34,276 bases of DNA from the NCBI GenBank assembly GCA_903885585.1, contig CAISJH010000150.1:1-34276 (forward strand). Direction: 5' to 3'. Source of the DNA: an uncultured beta proteobacterium. GTDB taxonomy: Bacteria; Pseudomonadota; Gammaproteobacteria; Burkholderiales; Burkholderiaceae_C. The notes below the pieces were generated by a model. That model saw only the letters and a program-made list of their open reading frames with translations. It did no database searches and was not told the origin of the DNA. The position numbers were made by a program, and so were the translations under genes. This document shows, one piece after another, positions 1 to 8,884 of this stretch (position 1 is its first letter; every line of letters begins with the position of its first letter).

Positions 1-86
1 ACCACGCATTGTCACGAATGACCGTGACGCGGCCCGACTCGCCACCGGCCCCGGCGCACAATGATTCAGACCCGCACGCAAGGCGA

Positions 87-2129
87 ATGAGCTTGACCCC
101 GAACATGCCCAAGAACTGGTGGAGCGCGACGCGCGACGTCCTGGGGTGGGAGCTGCGGCTGCTGCGCGCCCACCGCAAGCTGACGCTGGCCATGCTGGGC
201 GTGCTGTTTGTCCCGGCGGTGTACGCCTGGATCTACCTGTTTGCGATGTGGGACCCGGCGTCGCACACGCGCGACCTCCCCGCCGGTCTGGTCAACCTGG
301 ACACGGGCGCCCAGTACCGGGGCCGCAACCTCAATCTGGGCAGCGAGGTGCTGACCTCGATAGAGGCCCAGAGCCACTTTGCCTACCGGCGTTACCAGGA
401 TGCGGAGCAAGCACGCAAGGACGTACGGCAGGGACGGCTGGCCTTCGTCCTCGAGATCCCGGCAGACTTCAGCCAGCGCGCCCTGCCGGGCGAGACGCGC
501 GGTGCCGCCAAGCTCACGCTCTACGCCAGCGAGGGCAACAACTACACCAGCGCTGGTTTTGCGCGCCGGTTTGCCCCCGAGGTGGCACAGCGCGTCAACA
601 CCATGCTGGCTGAGGCCCGCTGGGATCTGGTGCTCTCCACCGCGGCGGGTTCGCAGCGCAACCTGGACAGCCTGCGCACGGCCCTGGCAGACCTGCACAA
701 GGGCGCGGCGGAATTGCAGTCAAGCATGGGCCGGGCGCGCGACGGCAGCCGGCAGTCCGCCACCGCCAGCGAAGCGGCCGTCGACTCGGCACAACGCTTG
801 CGCGCAGGCGCCGCTCAAGTGGCCGAGGGTTCGCAGCAACTGGGGGGCGGTATGCGGCAGATGGCCTCCTCGCTGCGAGCGCTGGAGTCCCGACTGCCGG
901 CCGAATCGGAGCTGACTTCATTGCGCCAGGGCGCCCAGTCGCTGACACAAGGGCAGCAAGACCTGCTGCGGGGGTTGGATACGCTCGGCGCGGGCGCTCT
1001 GCGGCTGGAGGCCGGCCTGCTGCGACTGCGGACGGCGGCCGACGAGACGCCCTTGTTCGGCAGCTGGGTGGTGGAAGGCGTCACGCCCATCGCCGCCGGC
1101 GCAAGAGAGCTTGGCACCGGCATCGGCCGTGCCCGGGACGCACAAACCAGCTTGCTGCAGGGGGCCCAGAAGCTGCAGGCGGGCGTGGGCAGCCTGGCCG
1201 AAGGCACGGCCCGCGCAGGCGCAACCCTCTCCGCCATGCAGGCGCGGCTGCCTGAGGACACCCGCCTGGACAGGCTGACCGAGGGCACGCGAGAGCTGGT
1301 CAACGGCCACGACGCCCTGCTGGGCGGGCTGCGCCAATTGAGCGCGGGCACGCAGAATCTTCAGCAAGGCCTGGTCGGGCTGACGGACGGCGCGGGGCGT
1401 TTGAACGTGGGCCTGGAGCTGCTGCGAAAGAGCCTGCCCAGTGATGTGGATCGGCTGGAAGGCAACGCCCAGGGCCTGGCCTCGTCAGTGGAGCCCGAGG
1501 TTGAGATCGTCGCACCCGTGGCCAACCAGGGCAGCGCCCTGGTACCCAACTTCGTCCCGCTGGCCCTGTGGGTGGGTGCAGTGATGGTGTGCTTCCTGGT
1601 GCATCTGCGGCGGGTGCCGGAGCCCGTGGCGGCGCATCCCCGTCTCGCCCTGGCGGCCGGCAAGCTCGTGCTGCCGCTGTCCGTGGTGCTGCTGCAATCC
1701 TTGGCGATGCTGGCGCTGTTGGCCTGGGTGCTGAAGGTGCCCCTGCCGCAACCCGGCCTGCTGGCGCTGACGCTGGCCACCAGCTCGGTGGCCTTTCTGG
1801 CCATCGTCTGGACGCTGGTGCGCTTGCTGGGAGACCTGGGCAAGGTGGTGGCGGTGCTGCTGCTGATCGTGCAGATCTCCGCTGCGGGCGCGCTGCTGCC
1901 CATCGAGCTCAGCGACGAGGCCTTCCAGGCTATTCACCCCTACCTGCCCCTGACCTGGGTGGTACAGAGCTTCCGGGTCAGCCTGTTCGGCGCCTATGAC
2001 GGCGCGTTTTGGCCCGCTTACACGGCCGTGGCCCTCACCGCAGCAGCGGGGTTGGCCTTGGGCAGCCTGCTGGGCCGTTGGCGCCCCGTGCCAACCCCAC
2101 AATGGCGCCCGCCTTTGGACATCGAGTAG
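87..2129 (+). CDS. YhgE/Pip-type membrane protein (ABC-2-like), with a long repeat-rich extracytoplasmic segment
   Basis: ORF 9..2129; the in-frame ATG at 87 (MSLTPNMPKNWW...) is a plausible start. N-terminal TM (LTLAMLGVLFVPAVYAWIYLFAMWDP), a central repeated 'GAxxLxxG' helical region, and several C-terminal TM helices (LALWVGAVMVCFLVHL...), as in the YhgE/Pip family. Confidence 0.8.
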   Translation: MSLTPNMPKNWWSATRDVLGWELRLLRAHRKLTLAMLGVLFVPAVYAWIYLFAMWDPASHTRDLPAGLVNLDTGAQYRGRNLNLGSEVLTSIEAQSHFAYRRYQDAEQARKDVRQGRLAFVLEIPADFSQRALPGETRGAAKLTLYASEGNNYTSAGFARRFAPEVAQRVNTMLAEARWDLVLSTAAGSQRNLDSLRTALADLHKGAAELQSSMGRARDGSRQSATASEAAVDSAQRLRAGAAQVAEGSQQLGGGMRQMASSLRALESRLPAESELTSLRQGAQSLTQGQQDLLRGLDTLGAGALRLEAGLLRLRTAADETPLFGSWVVEGVTPIAAGARELGTGIGRARDAQTSLLQGAQKLQAGVGSLAEGTARAGATLSAMQARLPEDTRLDRLTEGTRELVNGHDALLGGLRQLSAGTQNLQQGLVGLTDGAGRLNVGLELLRKSLPSDVDRLEGNAQGLASSVEPEVEIVAPVANQGSALVPNFVPLALWVGAVMVCFLVHLRRVPEPVAAHPRLALAAGKLVLPLSVVLLQSLAMLALLAWVLKVPLPQPGLLALTLATSSVAFLAIVWTLVRLLGDLGKVVAVLLLIVQISAAGALLPIELSDEAFQAIHPYLPLTWVVQSFRVSLFGAYDGAFWPAYTAVALTAAAGLALGSLLGRWRPVPTPQWRPPLDIE

Positions 2130-2138
2130 CCTATCTCC

Positions 2139-3158
2139 ATGAAGACACACCTCCTTCCTCGCCGCCAACTGCTTCTCTCGGCAGGGGCCTCAGCCCTGAC
2201 CGGTTTGTTGACGCTGGGTGCAGGCCGCGTTGCGGCGCAGAGCCAGGCACCCGCACAGGCCGCGGGCACCACCGGGCCCATCCGCCTGATCGTCCCCTTC
2301 ACACCCGGCACCGGCATCGACCTGATCGCCCGCACCGTCGGCCCAAAGCTTTCGGAGCGTCTGGGCCGGCCGGTGGTGGTGGACAACCGGCCGGGCGCCT
2401 CCGGCAACACCGGCACCGAGGCGGTGGTGCGCGCCGCGCCAGACGGCTCCACCCTGCTGGTGAGCGTGAACACGCTGGTGATGAACCGCAGCCTGTATCC
2501 CACGCTGTCCTGGGACCCGGTGCGAGACCTCACACCCATCACCCTCACCAGCTGGGGCCAACTGCTGTTGGTGGCCCACCCGAAGACCGGCTGGCGCAAC
2601 GCGCGTGAGCTGCTGGAGGCCGCACGCCGCCAGCCGGGCCGGCTGAACTACGCCTCACCCGGCGTGGGCACGCCGCACCACCTGTCGATGGAACTGCTGA
2701 AGAACACCACCGGCACCTTCATCACCCACATCCCCTACCGGGGCACCGGCCCGGCCGTGACCGACCTGCTGGGCGGCCAGGTGGAGTCCATGTTCCTGCC
2801 CATCCACGTGGCGCTGCCGCACATCAAGGCGGGCAAGCTGCTCGCGCTGGGCATCGGCAGCGACAAGCGCCACCCGCTGCTGCCCGATCTGCCCACCCTG
2901 GCCGAGGCCGGCGTGGGCCAGGTCAACGTGGACATGTGGTATGGCATCTTTGCGCCCAAGGGCACGCCACCGGCCCTGGTGACGCAGCTCAACCGCGAGA
3001 TTCAGCAGATCCTGGCCAGTGAGGACGCCAAGCGCGCCTTCTCCACCCAGGGGATGGACCCGGCGACCAGCACGCCCGAGGCCTTCGGCCAGCTCGTGGA
3101 GCGCGACGCGGCCCGCTGGGCACAACTCATCAAGGCGCGCCAGATCACGGCCGACTGA
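2139..3158 (+). CDS. Bug/TctC family tripartite tricarboxylate transporter substrate-binding protein
   Basis: Signal peptide (RRQLLLSAGASALTGLLTLGAGRVAAQ) followed by Bug motifs: PIRLIVPFTPGTGIDLIARTVGPKLSERLGRPVVVDNRPGASGNTGTEAVVRAAPDGSTLLV. Confidence 0.93.
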   Translation: MKTHLLPRRQLLLSAGASALTGLLTLGAGRVAAQSQAPAQAAGTTGPIRLIVPFTPGTGIDLIARTVGPKLSERLGRPVVVDNRPGASGNTGTEAVVRAAPDGSTLLVSVNTLVMNRSLYPTLSWDPVRDLTPITLTSWGQLLLVAHPKTGWRNARELLEAARRQPGRLNYASPGVGTPHHLSMELLKNTTGTFITHIPYRGTGPAVTDLLGGQVESMFLPIHVALPHIKAGKLLALGIGSDKRHPLLPDLPTLAEAGVGQVNVDMWYGIFAPKGTPPALVTQLNREIQQILASEDAKRAFSTQGMDPATSTPEAFGQLVERDAARWAQLIKARQITAD

Positions 3159-3223
3159 ACTTCGCGAACTCAGGATCTCTGAAGGGCCTGAGCCCTCCAG
3201 CCGGAGCGATTCAGGAACACATC

Positions 3224-4462
3224 ATGGACATTGCCATCATCGGCGGCGGCATCGCCGGCCTCGCCTTCGCCCTGGCGCTGCACCAGCGCGGCCTGCCCTG
3301 CACGGTCTACGAGGGCGTGCGCGAAGTGCGCGAGGTGGGCGTGGGCATCACCTTGCTGCCCCACGCCATGCGCGAGCTCACGGCCCTGGGGCTGCTGGAC
3401 GAAATCCGCGCCGTGGCGATCGAGAACGAGGAAAGCGTCTTCTACAACCGCTGGGGTCAGTACATCTACCGCGAGCCGCGCGGCCGCCACGCCGGCCATG
3501 AGCACCCGGAGTTCGGCATCCACCGCGGCAAGCTGCACGGCATCCTGCACCGCGCCGCGTTGCAACGCCTGGGGCCGCAGCGCGTGCGCACCGGCCACCG
3601 CTGTGAGGGTGTGTTGATCGAGGACGACGGCGTGACGCTGCGCTTTGCCGCCTCGTCAGGCGGCTCGGCCGCGCCCGACCCGGTGCGCGCCGACATCGCG
3701 GTGGCCTGCGACGGCGTGCACTCGGCCGTGCGGCGGCAACTCCATCCCACGGACCAGCTGTGCTTTGCCGGCATCAACACCTGGCGCGGCACCACCGTGC
3801 ACCGGCCCATCCTGACCGGGCGCAGCTACCTGCGCATCGGCTCGATCGCCACCGGCAAGATGGTGATCTACCCGATCGTGGACAACGTCGACGGCCAGGG
3901 CAACCAGCTCATCAACTGGGTGGCGGAGATCGGCCGAGAAGGCTCGGCCATGAACGACTGGAACAAGCCGGGGCGGCTGGAGGACTTCCTGCCCACCTTC
4001 GAGCGCTGGCGCTTTGACTGGCTGGACGTGCCAGCGCTGATCAGCGGCGCGCAAACCATATTCGAATACCCCATGGTGGACCGCGACCCCCTGCCCTTCT
4101 GGGGCCAGGGCCGGGTGACGCTGATGGGCGACGCCGCCCACCCGATGTACCCACGCGGCTCCAACGGTTCGGCCCAGGCGCTGCTGGACGCGCGCACGCT
4201 GGCCGACGAGCTGGCCGCCAGCTTGGCCGCCGGCACCCCCCCGCTGGCGGCGCTGCGCCGCTACGAAGATCAGCGCCTGCCGGCCACCGCACGCGTGGTG
4301 CAGACCAACCGCACCCAGCCACCCGACGCCATCATCATGAAGGCCGATGAACTCAGCGGCGGCCAGCCCTTCGGCCACATCGACGAGCTCATCAGCGCCG
4401 AAGAGCTGCGCGCCATCTCGCGGCACTACCAGCAGGTGGCGGGTTTTGCATTGAAGGCCTGA
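3224..4462 (+). CDS. Group A FAD-dependent monooxygenase (aromatic hydroxylase-like flavin-dependent oxidoreductase)
   Basis: N-terminal GxGxxG Rossmann motif (IIGGGIAGLAFALALHQRG), DG motif (ACDGVHSAVRRQL), GD motif (RVTLMGDAAHPMYPRGSNGSAQALLDARTLADEL). Confidence 0.92.
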   Translation: MDIAIIGGGIAGLAFALALHQRGLPCTVYEGVREVREVGVGITLLPHAMRELTALGLLDEIRAVAIENEESVFYNRWGQYIYREPRGRHAGHEHPEFGIHRGKLHGILHRAALQRLGPQRVRTGHRCEGVLIEDDGVTLRFAASSGGSAAPDPVRADIAVACDGVHSAVRRQLHPTDQLCFAGINTWRGTTVHRPILTGRSYLRIGSIATGKMVIYPIVDNVDGQGNQLINWVAEIGREGSAMNDWNKPGRLEDFLPTFERWRFDWLDVPALISGAQTIFEYPMVDRDPLPFWGQGRVTLMGDAAHPMYPRGSNGSAQALLDARTLADELAASLAAGTPPLAALRRYEDQRLPATARVVQTNRTQPPDAIIMKADELSGGQPFGHIDELISAEELRAISRHYQQVAGFALKA

Positions 4463-4535
4463 AAGCCATGGCCGCGGCAATGCCTGCCGAAACAGCGCCA
4501 CGCGCAGACACCCCCTTGACCACGGAGTCCATCTC

Positions 4536-5525
4536 ATGATCCCTCGCAGAGTGCTGCTTCAGTCCACCTTGGCCGTCTCCCTCGGGTCGCCGATGCTGGC
4601 GCGCGCCTCGGCGCCCGAGCGCGTGCGCGTGAAAGTCTTTCCGGGCGCGCAGAACCTCGCGCTCTTCGTCGCCCAGGAGCAAGGCCTGTTCAAAGCGCAG
4701 GGGGTGGAGGTGGACCTGCAGTTCACGCAGAACTCCACCGAGTTGCGCACCGGTCTGGCGGCGGGTGCCTTCGACGTGGCACACGCAGCGGTGGACAACG
4801 CCGTGGCCATGCGCGAGTCGGCAGGCGCGGACATCGCCATCGTCATGGGTGGCGACAGCAGCATGAACGAGTTCTTCGTGCAGCCGGAGATCACCGAGGT
4901 GGCCCAACTGCGCGGCCGCACCCTCATCGTGGACGCGCCCAACACGGCCTACGCCTTGCAAGCGCGCAAGGTCTTGCTCAATGCTGGCCTGAAGGCGGGC
5001 GACTACACGGTCAAGGTAGTGGGTGGGACCTTCCAGCGGGTGGGCGCCATGCGCGACGACCGCAGCCACACCGCCTCGGCCTTGAACCCGCCGTTCTCGT
5101 TCCAGGCCCGAGGCTTCGGTCTGCGCAGCATGGGCCGCATGATCGACCTGATCGGCCCCTACCAGGGCTCGGGGGTGTTCGTCATGCGCGCCTGGGGCGG
5201 CGCCAACGGCCCAGCGCTGGAGCGCTACCTGGCCGGCCTGGTGCAGGCGCTGCGCTGGGCCCGCCTGCCTCAGCACAAGGACGCGGTGCTGGCGCTGCTG
5301 GCCCAGCGTCTGAACCTGCCCGCGCCCATCACCGCCCTGACCTACGACGCGCTGATGGAGCCGCGCTTCGGCCTGACCCCGGACAGCCGCTTCGACGCAG
5401 CGGGCTTCCAGGCCGTGCTCGCGCTGCGCGCGGAACTCGAGGGCCAGTGGGGCGGTCAACCTCCCGGCGCCGAGCGCTACGTGGACCTGCGCTGGTACGA
5501 GGGGGCGTTGAAGCGGGCGGTCTGA
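4536..5525 (+). CDS. NMT1/THI5-like (NitT/TauT-type) ABC transporter substrate-binding protein
   Basis: Signal sequence, then VKVFPGAQNLALFVAQEQGLFKAQGVEVDLQFTQNSTELRTGLAAGAFDVAHAAVDN, typical of the NMT1/SsuA-like fold. Confidence 0.85.
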   Translation: MIPRRVLLQSTLAVSLGSPMLARASAPERVRVKVFPGAQNLALFVAQEQGLFKAQGVEVDLQFTQNSTELRTGLAAGAFDVAHAAVDNAVAMRESAGADIAIVMGGDSSMNEFFVQPEITEVAQLRGRTLIVDAPNTAYALQARKVLLNAGLKAGDYTVKVVGGTFQRVGAMRDDRSHTASALNPPFSFQARGFGLRSMGRMIDLIGPYQGSGVFVMRAWGGANGPALERYLAGLVQALRWARLPQHKDAVLALLAQRLNLPAPITALTYDALMEPRFGLTPDSRFDAAGFQAVLALRAELEGQWGGQPPGAERYVDLRWYEGALKRAV

Positions 5526-5621
5526 ATCCCCAACGCAGCCTCAGTCCTTCCTTGGCCACAGGGGTATTGGCAGAGCCGATGGAGCTCCACGCTGTACCTG
5601 TGGCTGCTTTGACCAGCGTGG

Positions 5622-6464
5622 TCAGACCGCGCCCGCCCCAAGCCAGAACAGGCCACACGCCACCGCGCCGGCCCGCAAGCCCTGCCGTACCCGCCAGTCC
5701 ACCTCGTCTCCACAGCGCAGCCTCAGGAAGGCCAACAGGCCGAGCGCAGGCAGGGCCACCAGCGCCTGGCCGGCTTCGACCCCGAGATTGAATCCCGCCA
5801 GGCTCGGCCAGAGATGCTGATCGTCCAGGCGCAAACCGAGCAGGGCCTCGGCCAGCCCGAGGCCGTGGATCAGTGCACAGGCGAAGATCAGCACGAGACG
5901 GCCTGCGCCCGAGTGCAAGCGATCCCTCGTATCAAACACCGCCAACAACACGATGGTGGCGGCGATCGCGGGCTCCACCCACGCGACCGGAAAGGTCCAG
6001 CCGCCCAGGACCACGGCGCCCAGCGACAGCGCGTGGCCCAAGGTGAAGCAGGTCAGGGCGGCCAGGAGGTACCGGGCGCCCCCGCCAGCGGCCACCACCA
6101 CGAGCAGGAACAGCAGGTGATCCAGGCCACCCAGAACATGCCGCAAACCCAGCTCGAGGTGGTCTGAGAAGACCTTGAACGCGCCGGGCATCAGCGCCAG
6201 CCGTTCTCGACCCGGCTCGAATTGGAGTCGCTGCACACGCTCATGGGCCGGACGCGCGCCCGGTGAAGACGGTGAAGCCTGCGGCTGCCCAGCCACCGCC
6301 TGGGAGGCCACCAGCTCCAGGCGCCGCTCCTGCGAGGCCCGACCGAAGAGGCGGACTTCCAGCCAGGAAGTCCCCACCACCGAGGCCGGCGCAAAGCGCC
6401 CAAGCACGACGACCTGTGAAGCAGGCGCCGCGGGCTGGTCATCGGGCGGCGACAGGCTCAACAT
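5622..6464 (-). CDS. HupE/UreJ-like membrane protein, apparently short at the N-terminus
   Basis: LGLRHVLGGLDHLLFLLVVVAAGGGARYLLAALTCFTLGHALSLG ... ALIHGLGLAEALLGL is a HupE/UreJ-type core. No signal peptide; an in-frame stop (TAG, + strand 6471-6473) lies just upstream of the ATG. Confidence 0.72.
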   Translation of the reverse strand: MLSLSPPDDQPAAPASQVVVLGRFAPASVVGTSWLEVRLFGRASQERRLELVASQAVAGQPQASPSSPGARPAHERVQRLQFEPGRERLALMPGAFKVFSDHLELGLRHVLGGLDHLLFLLVVVAAGGGARYLLAALTCFTLGHALSLGAVVLGGWTFPVAWVEPAIAATIVLLAVFDTRDRLHSGAGRLVLIFACALIHGLGLAEALLGLRLDDQHLWPSLAGFNLGVEAGQALVALPALGLLAFLRLRCGDEVDWRVRQGLRAGAVACGLFWLGAGAV

Positions 6465-7051
6465 CAGCCCCTAAAGCGGTCTGGCTGCGCCACCAGGTGC
6501 AGCGGGCCGATGGGGGCGGACTTGTCAAAGCTCTTGCCGATCTCCCAGGGCTTCTTCTCGTCGCCCATGGCGCGCTGCAGGTCGCGCCGCGTCATGTCCA
6601 GGCCCAGCGCGTACGAGTGCACCAACTCGAGCGCCTTTTCCACCGGCACGTTGCGCCCACCCTTGTTCAGCGCCGCCACGAGCTCCACCTCGTAGTGGTA
6701 ATTCTTGGTCAGCGGCGGATAGGGGTGGTCGGCCACGGTGCCGGGGGCCACGTTCTGGATGGCGTCGGTGGGCTTCTGGAAGAAGAAGGGCGGTTCGCGC
6801 GTGGGGTCTGAGCCCATCTCGCGTGCATGGGCCGCGTAGTTGCGCCCGATGCAGTAGATGCGGCGCACCGGGAACATCTGGTCGGTGCCAACGATGGGCA
6901 CGTAGGTGCCCGGCACGGCGAACGGGGTCTTGGGCCCCTGGTGGGACGCCCGCCCAGGCAGGGCGCAGCCTGCGACGGCACCAACACCCATCGTGGTGGC
7001 GGTGCTCAACATTGATCGACGATCCGTCTGCAATCTCCTCGGCGGTGACAA
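6464..7051 (-). pseudogene. Fumarylacetoacetate hydrolase family protein, apparently C-terminally truncated, with an N-terminal Tat-like leader
   Basis: FPVRRIYCIGRNYAAHAREMGSDPTREPPFFFQKPTDAIQ...NYHYEVELVAALNKGGRN...GLDMTRRDLQ...GKSFDKSAPIGPL matches the FAH core, but the ORF ends about 12 residues after SAPIGPL, without the usual C-terminal GTPAGVG-containing section. The stop overlaps the HupE-like start (TGATG). It may still be translated. Confidence 0.65.
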
Positions 7052-7072
7052 AAGGTTGAGGCGCGGCGCCCG

Positions 7073-7933
7073 TCAGGCCTGCGCGAGCCGGAAGTCCATG
7101 CGCATCACGGGCACAGTGGGCCCAGGCAGGCCCAGGCGCTGCGCCGCCGCAGGGTCGTGCTCGTCGGCGTAGCGGCCCACCAGGGCCTCGCGCACGCCGA
7201 AGACGGCATCGCGTTCCAGGTAAGTGTCTTCGGCATCGAAGACCTCGGTCACCAGGGTGCGGTGGCCGGGCATGGAGACGATGAGGTGGTAGTGCGCCGG
7301 CCGCCAGGAACCGCGGCCCGCGGGCTGCACCAGTTCCAGATAGGCCGGCCCGTCGGTGGGGATCTGGTAGGGCACGGGTCGGATGGTGGCGATCTCGAAG
7401 CTGCCGTCGGCCGCGGTGCGCAACCTGCAACGCAGGTTGTCGGTGGGCTGGCGCGGGTCCTGCTGCCAGTACAGGCCGTCGGCCGCGTTCTGCCAGAAGT
7501 CCACCTCGGCACCCGCCAGGGGCTGGCCCTGCATGTCGAGCACGCGGGAGCGCAGCAGCACCCGCGTGCCGGCGTTGTCGCCTATAAGGTCGGCCGGGTT
7601 GTCACGCCAGGGCGAGCCCGCGGCGTGGAAGGGCCCGAGGTTGCTGCCCGGTGTCGCACCGGCTTGGCTCCACAGCAGGTCCACCTGGCTGCTCAGACCG
7701 GTCACGTCGGACAGCAGCGAGAACTCGCTGCGCTCGGGGGTGGAGATGTCGCCCACGCGGTGCAGGAAGCCCAGCGCCGCGCGCCACTCGGCGTGGCTGA
7801 GGCGGACCTCGCGAGCGTAGTCGTGCAGGTGGCGCACCAACACCTGCACCAGCTCACGGCGCCGCGCATCGGGCAGGCCCGCAAAGCTGTCGACGGCCGC
7901 CGCGGTGATGTTGTCCAGGGTCAGGTTCTTCAT
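7073..7933 (-). CDS. Intradiol ring-cleavage dioxygenase (catechol/hydroxyquinol 1,2-dioxygenase-like)
   Basis: Start chosen at MKNLTLDNITAAAVDSF. Likely ligand motifs: VDFWQNAADGLYWQQ (Tyr), RPVPYQIPTDGP (Tyr), SWRPAHYHLIVSMPGHR (two His). An N-terminal dioxygenase_N-like helical domain is present. Confidence 0.9.
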   Translation of the reverse strand: MKNLTLDNITAAAVDSFAGLPDARRRELVQVLVRHLHDYAREVRLSHAEWRAALGFLHRVGDISTPERSEFSLLSDVTGLSSQVDLLWSQAGATPGSNLGPFHAAGSPWRDNPADLIGDNAGTRVLLRSRVLDMQGQPLAGAEVDFWQNAADGLYWQQDPRQPTDNLRCRLRTAADGSFEIATIRPVPYQIPTDGPAYLELVQPAGRGSWRPAHYHLIVSMPGHRTLVTEVFDAEDTYLERDAVFGVREALVGRYADEHDPAAAQRLGLPGPTVPVMRMDFRLAQA

Positions 7934-7943
7934 GCCACCACCT

Positions 7944-8810
7944 TCACGCCTCGACCGGGTTGCGCAGCAGGCCCACGCGCTCGATTTCGATCTCGATGAC
8001 GTCACCGGCCTTCATCCACACGGGCGGCGTGCGGGCGTAACCCACCCCAGCGGGCGTGCCCATGACGATCACATCACCCGGCTCCAGCGTCACGCACTCG
8101 CTGAGCAGGGAGATCGTGCGGGCCACCCCGAACACCATGTCGGAGGTGTCAGCGCTCTGCATCACCTGCCCATTCAGGCGCGACTCGATGCGCAGGCCCG
8201 TGCAGCCCGGCGGCAGCTCATCGGCCGTCACGACGCAGGGGCCGAAGCCGCCGGTGGCATCGAAGTTCTTGCCGATGGTCCACTGCGTGGTGCGGCGTTG
8301 GTAGTCGCGCAAGGTGGCGTCGTTGAAGCAGGCGTAACCGAAGACGGCGCCCAGGGCGTCAGATTCGCTGACGAAGCGTGTGCGCCGTCCGATGACCACG
8401 GCGAGTTCGGCCTCATAGTCCAGCTTGCTGGAGATGGCTGGCACCTTCAGCGGCGCGCCGTGCGCCAGCAGCGAGGTGCTGCAGCGCAGGAACAGCGCGG
8501 GGTAGTCGGCCACCGTGTTGCCGCCCTCCTTGGCGTGGTCCACGTAGTTCACGCCCAGGCAGATCACCTTGCCCGGTTGCGGAATGCAGGGCAGCAGGCG
8601 CAGGCCCTCCACAGCGACGGCCCGCGCTGCAGCCGCCTCGGCACGCGCCTGCAAGGTGCCCGCCAACGCCGGCTGGTGTTCGCAGGCCGACACAAGCCCA
8701 GCCAGGTTGGGCGGCAGCGCCTCGCCCAGGTGCTCATGGCCCACCACTCCTGCGCCCGTCAACACCCCCCAGGTGTCATCGCCATCTCGCTCGTAACTCA
8801 GCAGTTTCAT
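7944..8810 (-). CDS. Fumarylacetoacetate hydrolase family protein (2-hydroxyhepta-2,4-diene-1,7-dioate isomerase-like), full length
   Basis: PQPGKVICLGVNYVDHAKEGG ... KLDYEAELAVVIGRRTRFV ... GKNFDATGGFGPCVV ... LEPGDVIVMGTPAGVGYARTPPVWMKAGDVIEIEIE. Confidence 0.93.
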   Translation of the reverse strand: MKLLSYERDGDDTWGVLTGAGVVGHEHLGEALPPNLAGLVSACEHQPALAGTLQARAEAAAARAVAVEGLRLLPCIPQPGKVICLGVNYVDHAKEGGNTVADYPALFLRCSTSLLAHGAPLKVPAISSKLDYEAELAVVIGRRTRFVSESDALGAVFGYACFNDATLRDYQRRTTQWTIGKNFDATGGFGPCVVTADELPPGCTGLRIESRLNGQVMQSADTSDMVFGVARTISLLSECVTLEPGDVIVMGTPAGVGYARTPPVWMKAGDVIEIEIERVGLLRNPVEA

Positions 8811-8842
8811 CGGTGAATGTCCTTGGGTGGGCTGGCTGATCG

Positions 8843-8884
8843 CAATCGGCCTTCAGGCCGTGGCTCAATCGGCCTTCAGGCCGT
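8843..8884. repeat. 19-bp direct repeat (caatcggccttcaggccgt) spanning the 3' end of the Bug gene
   Basis: Exact copies at 8843-8861 and 8866-8884, 23 nt apart. The second copy encodes the last codons and stop of the minus-strand Bug gene. Confidence 0.85.
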
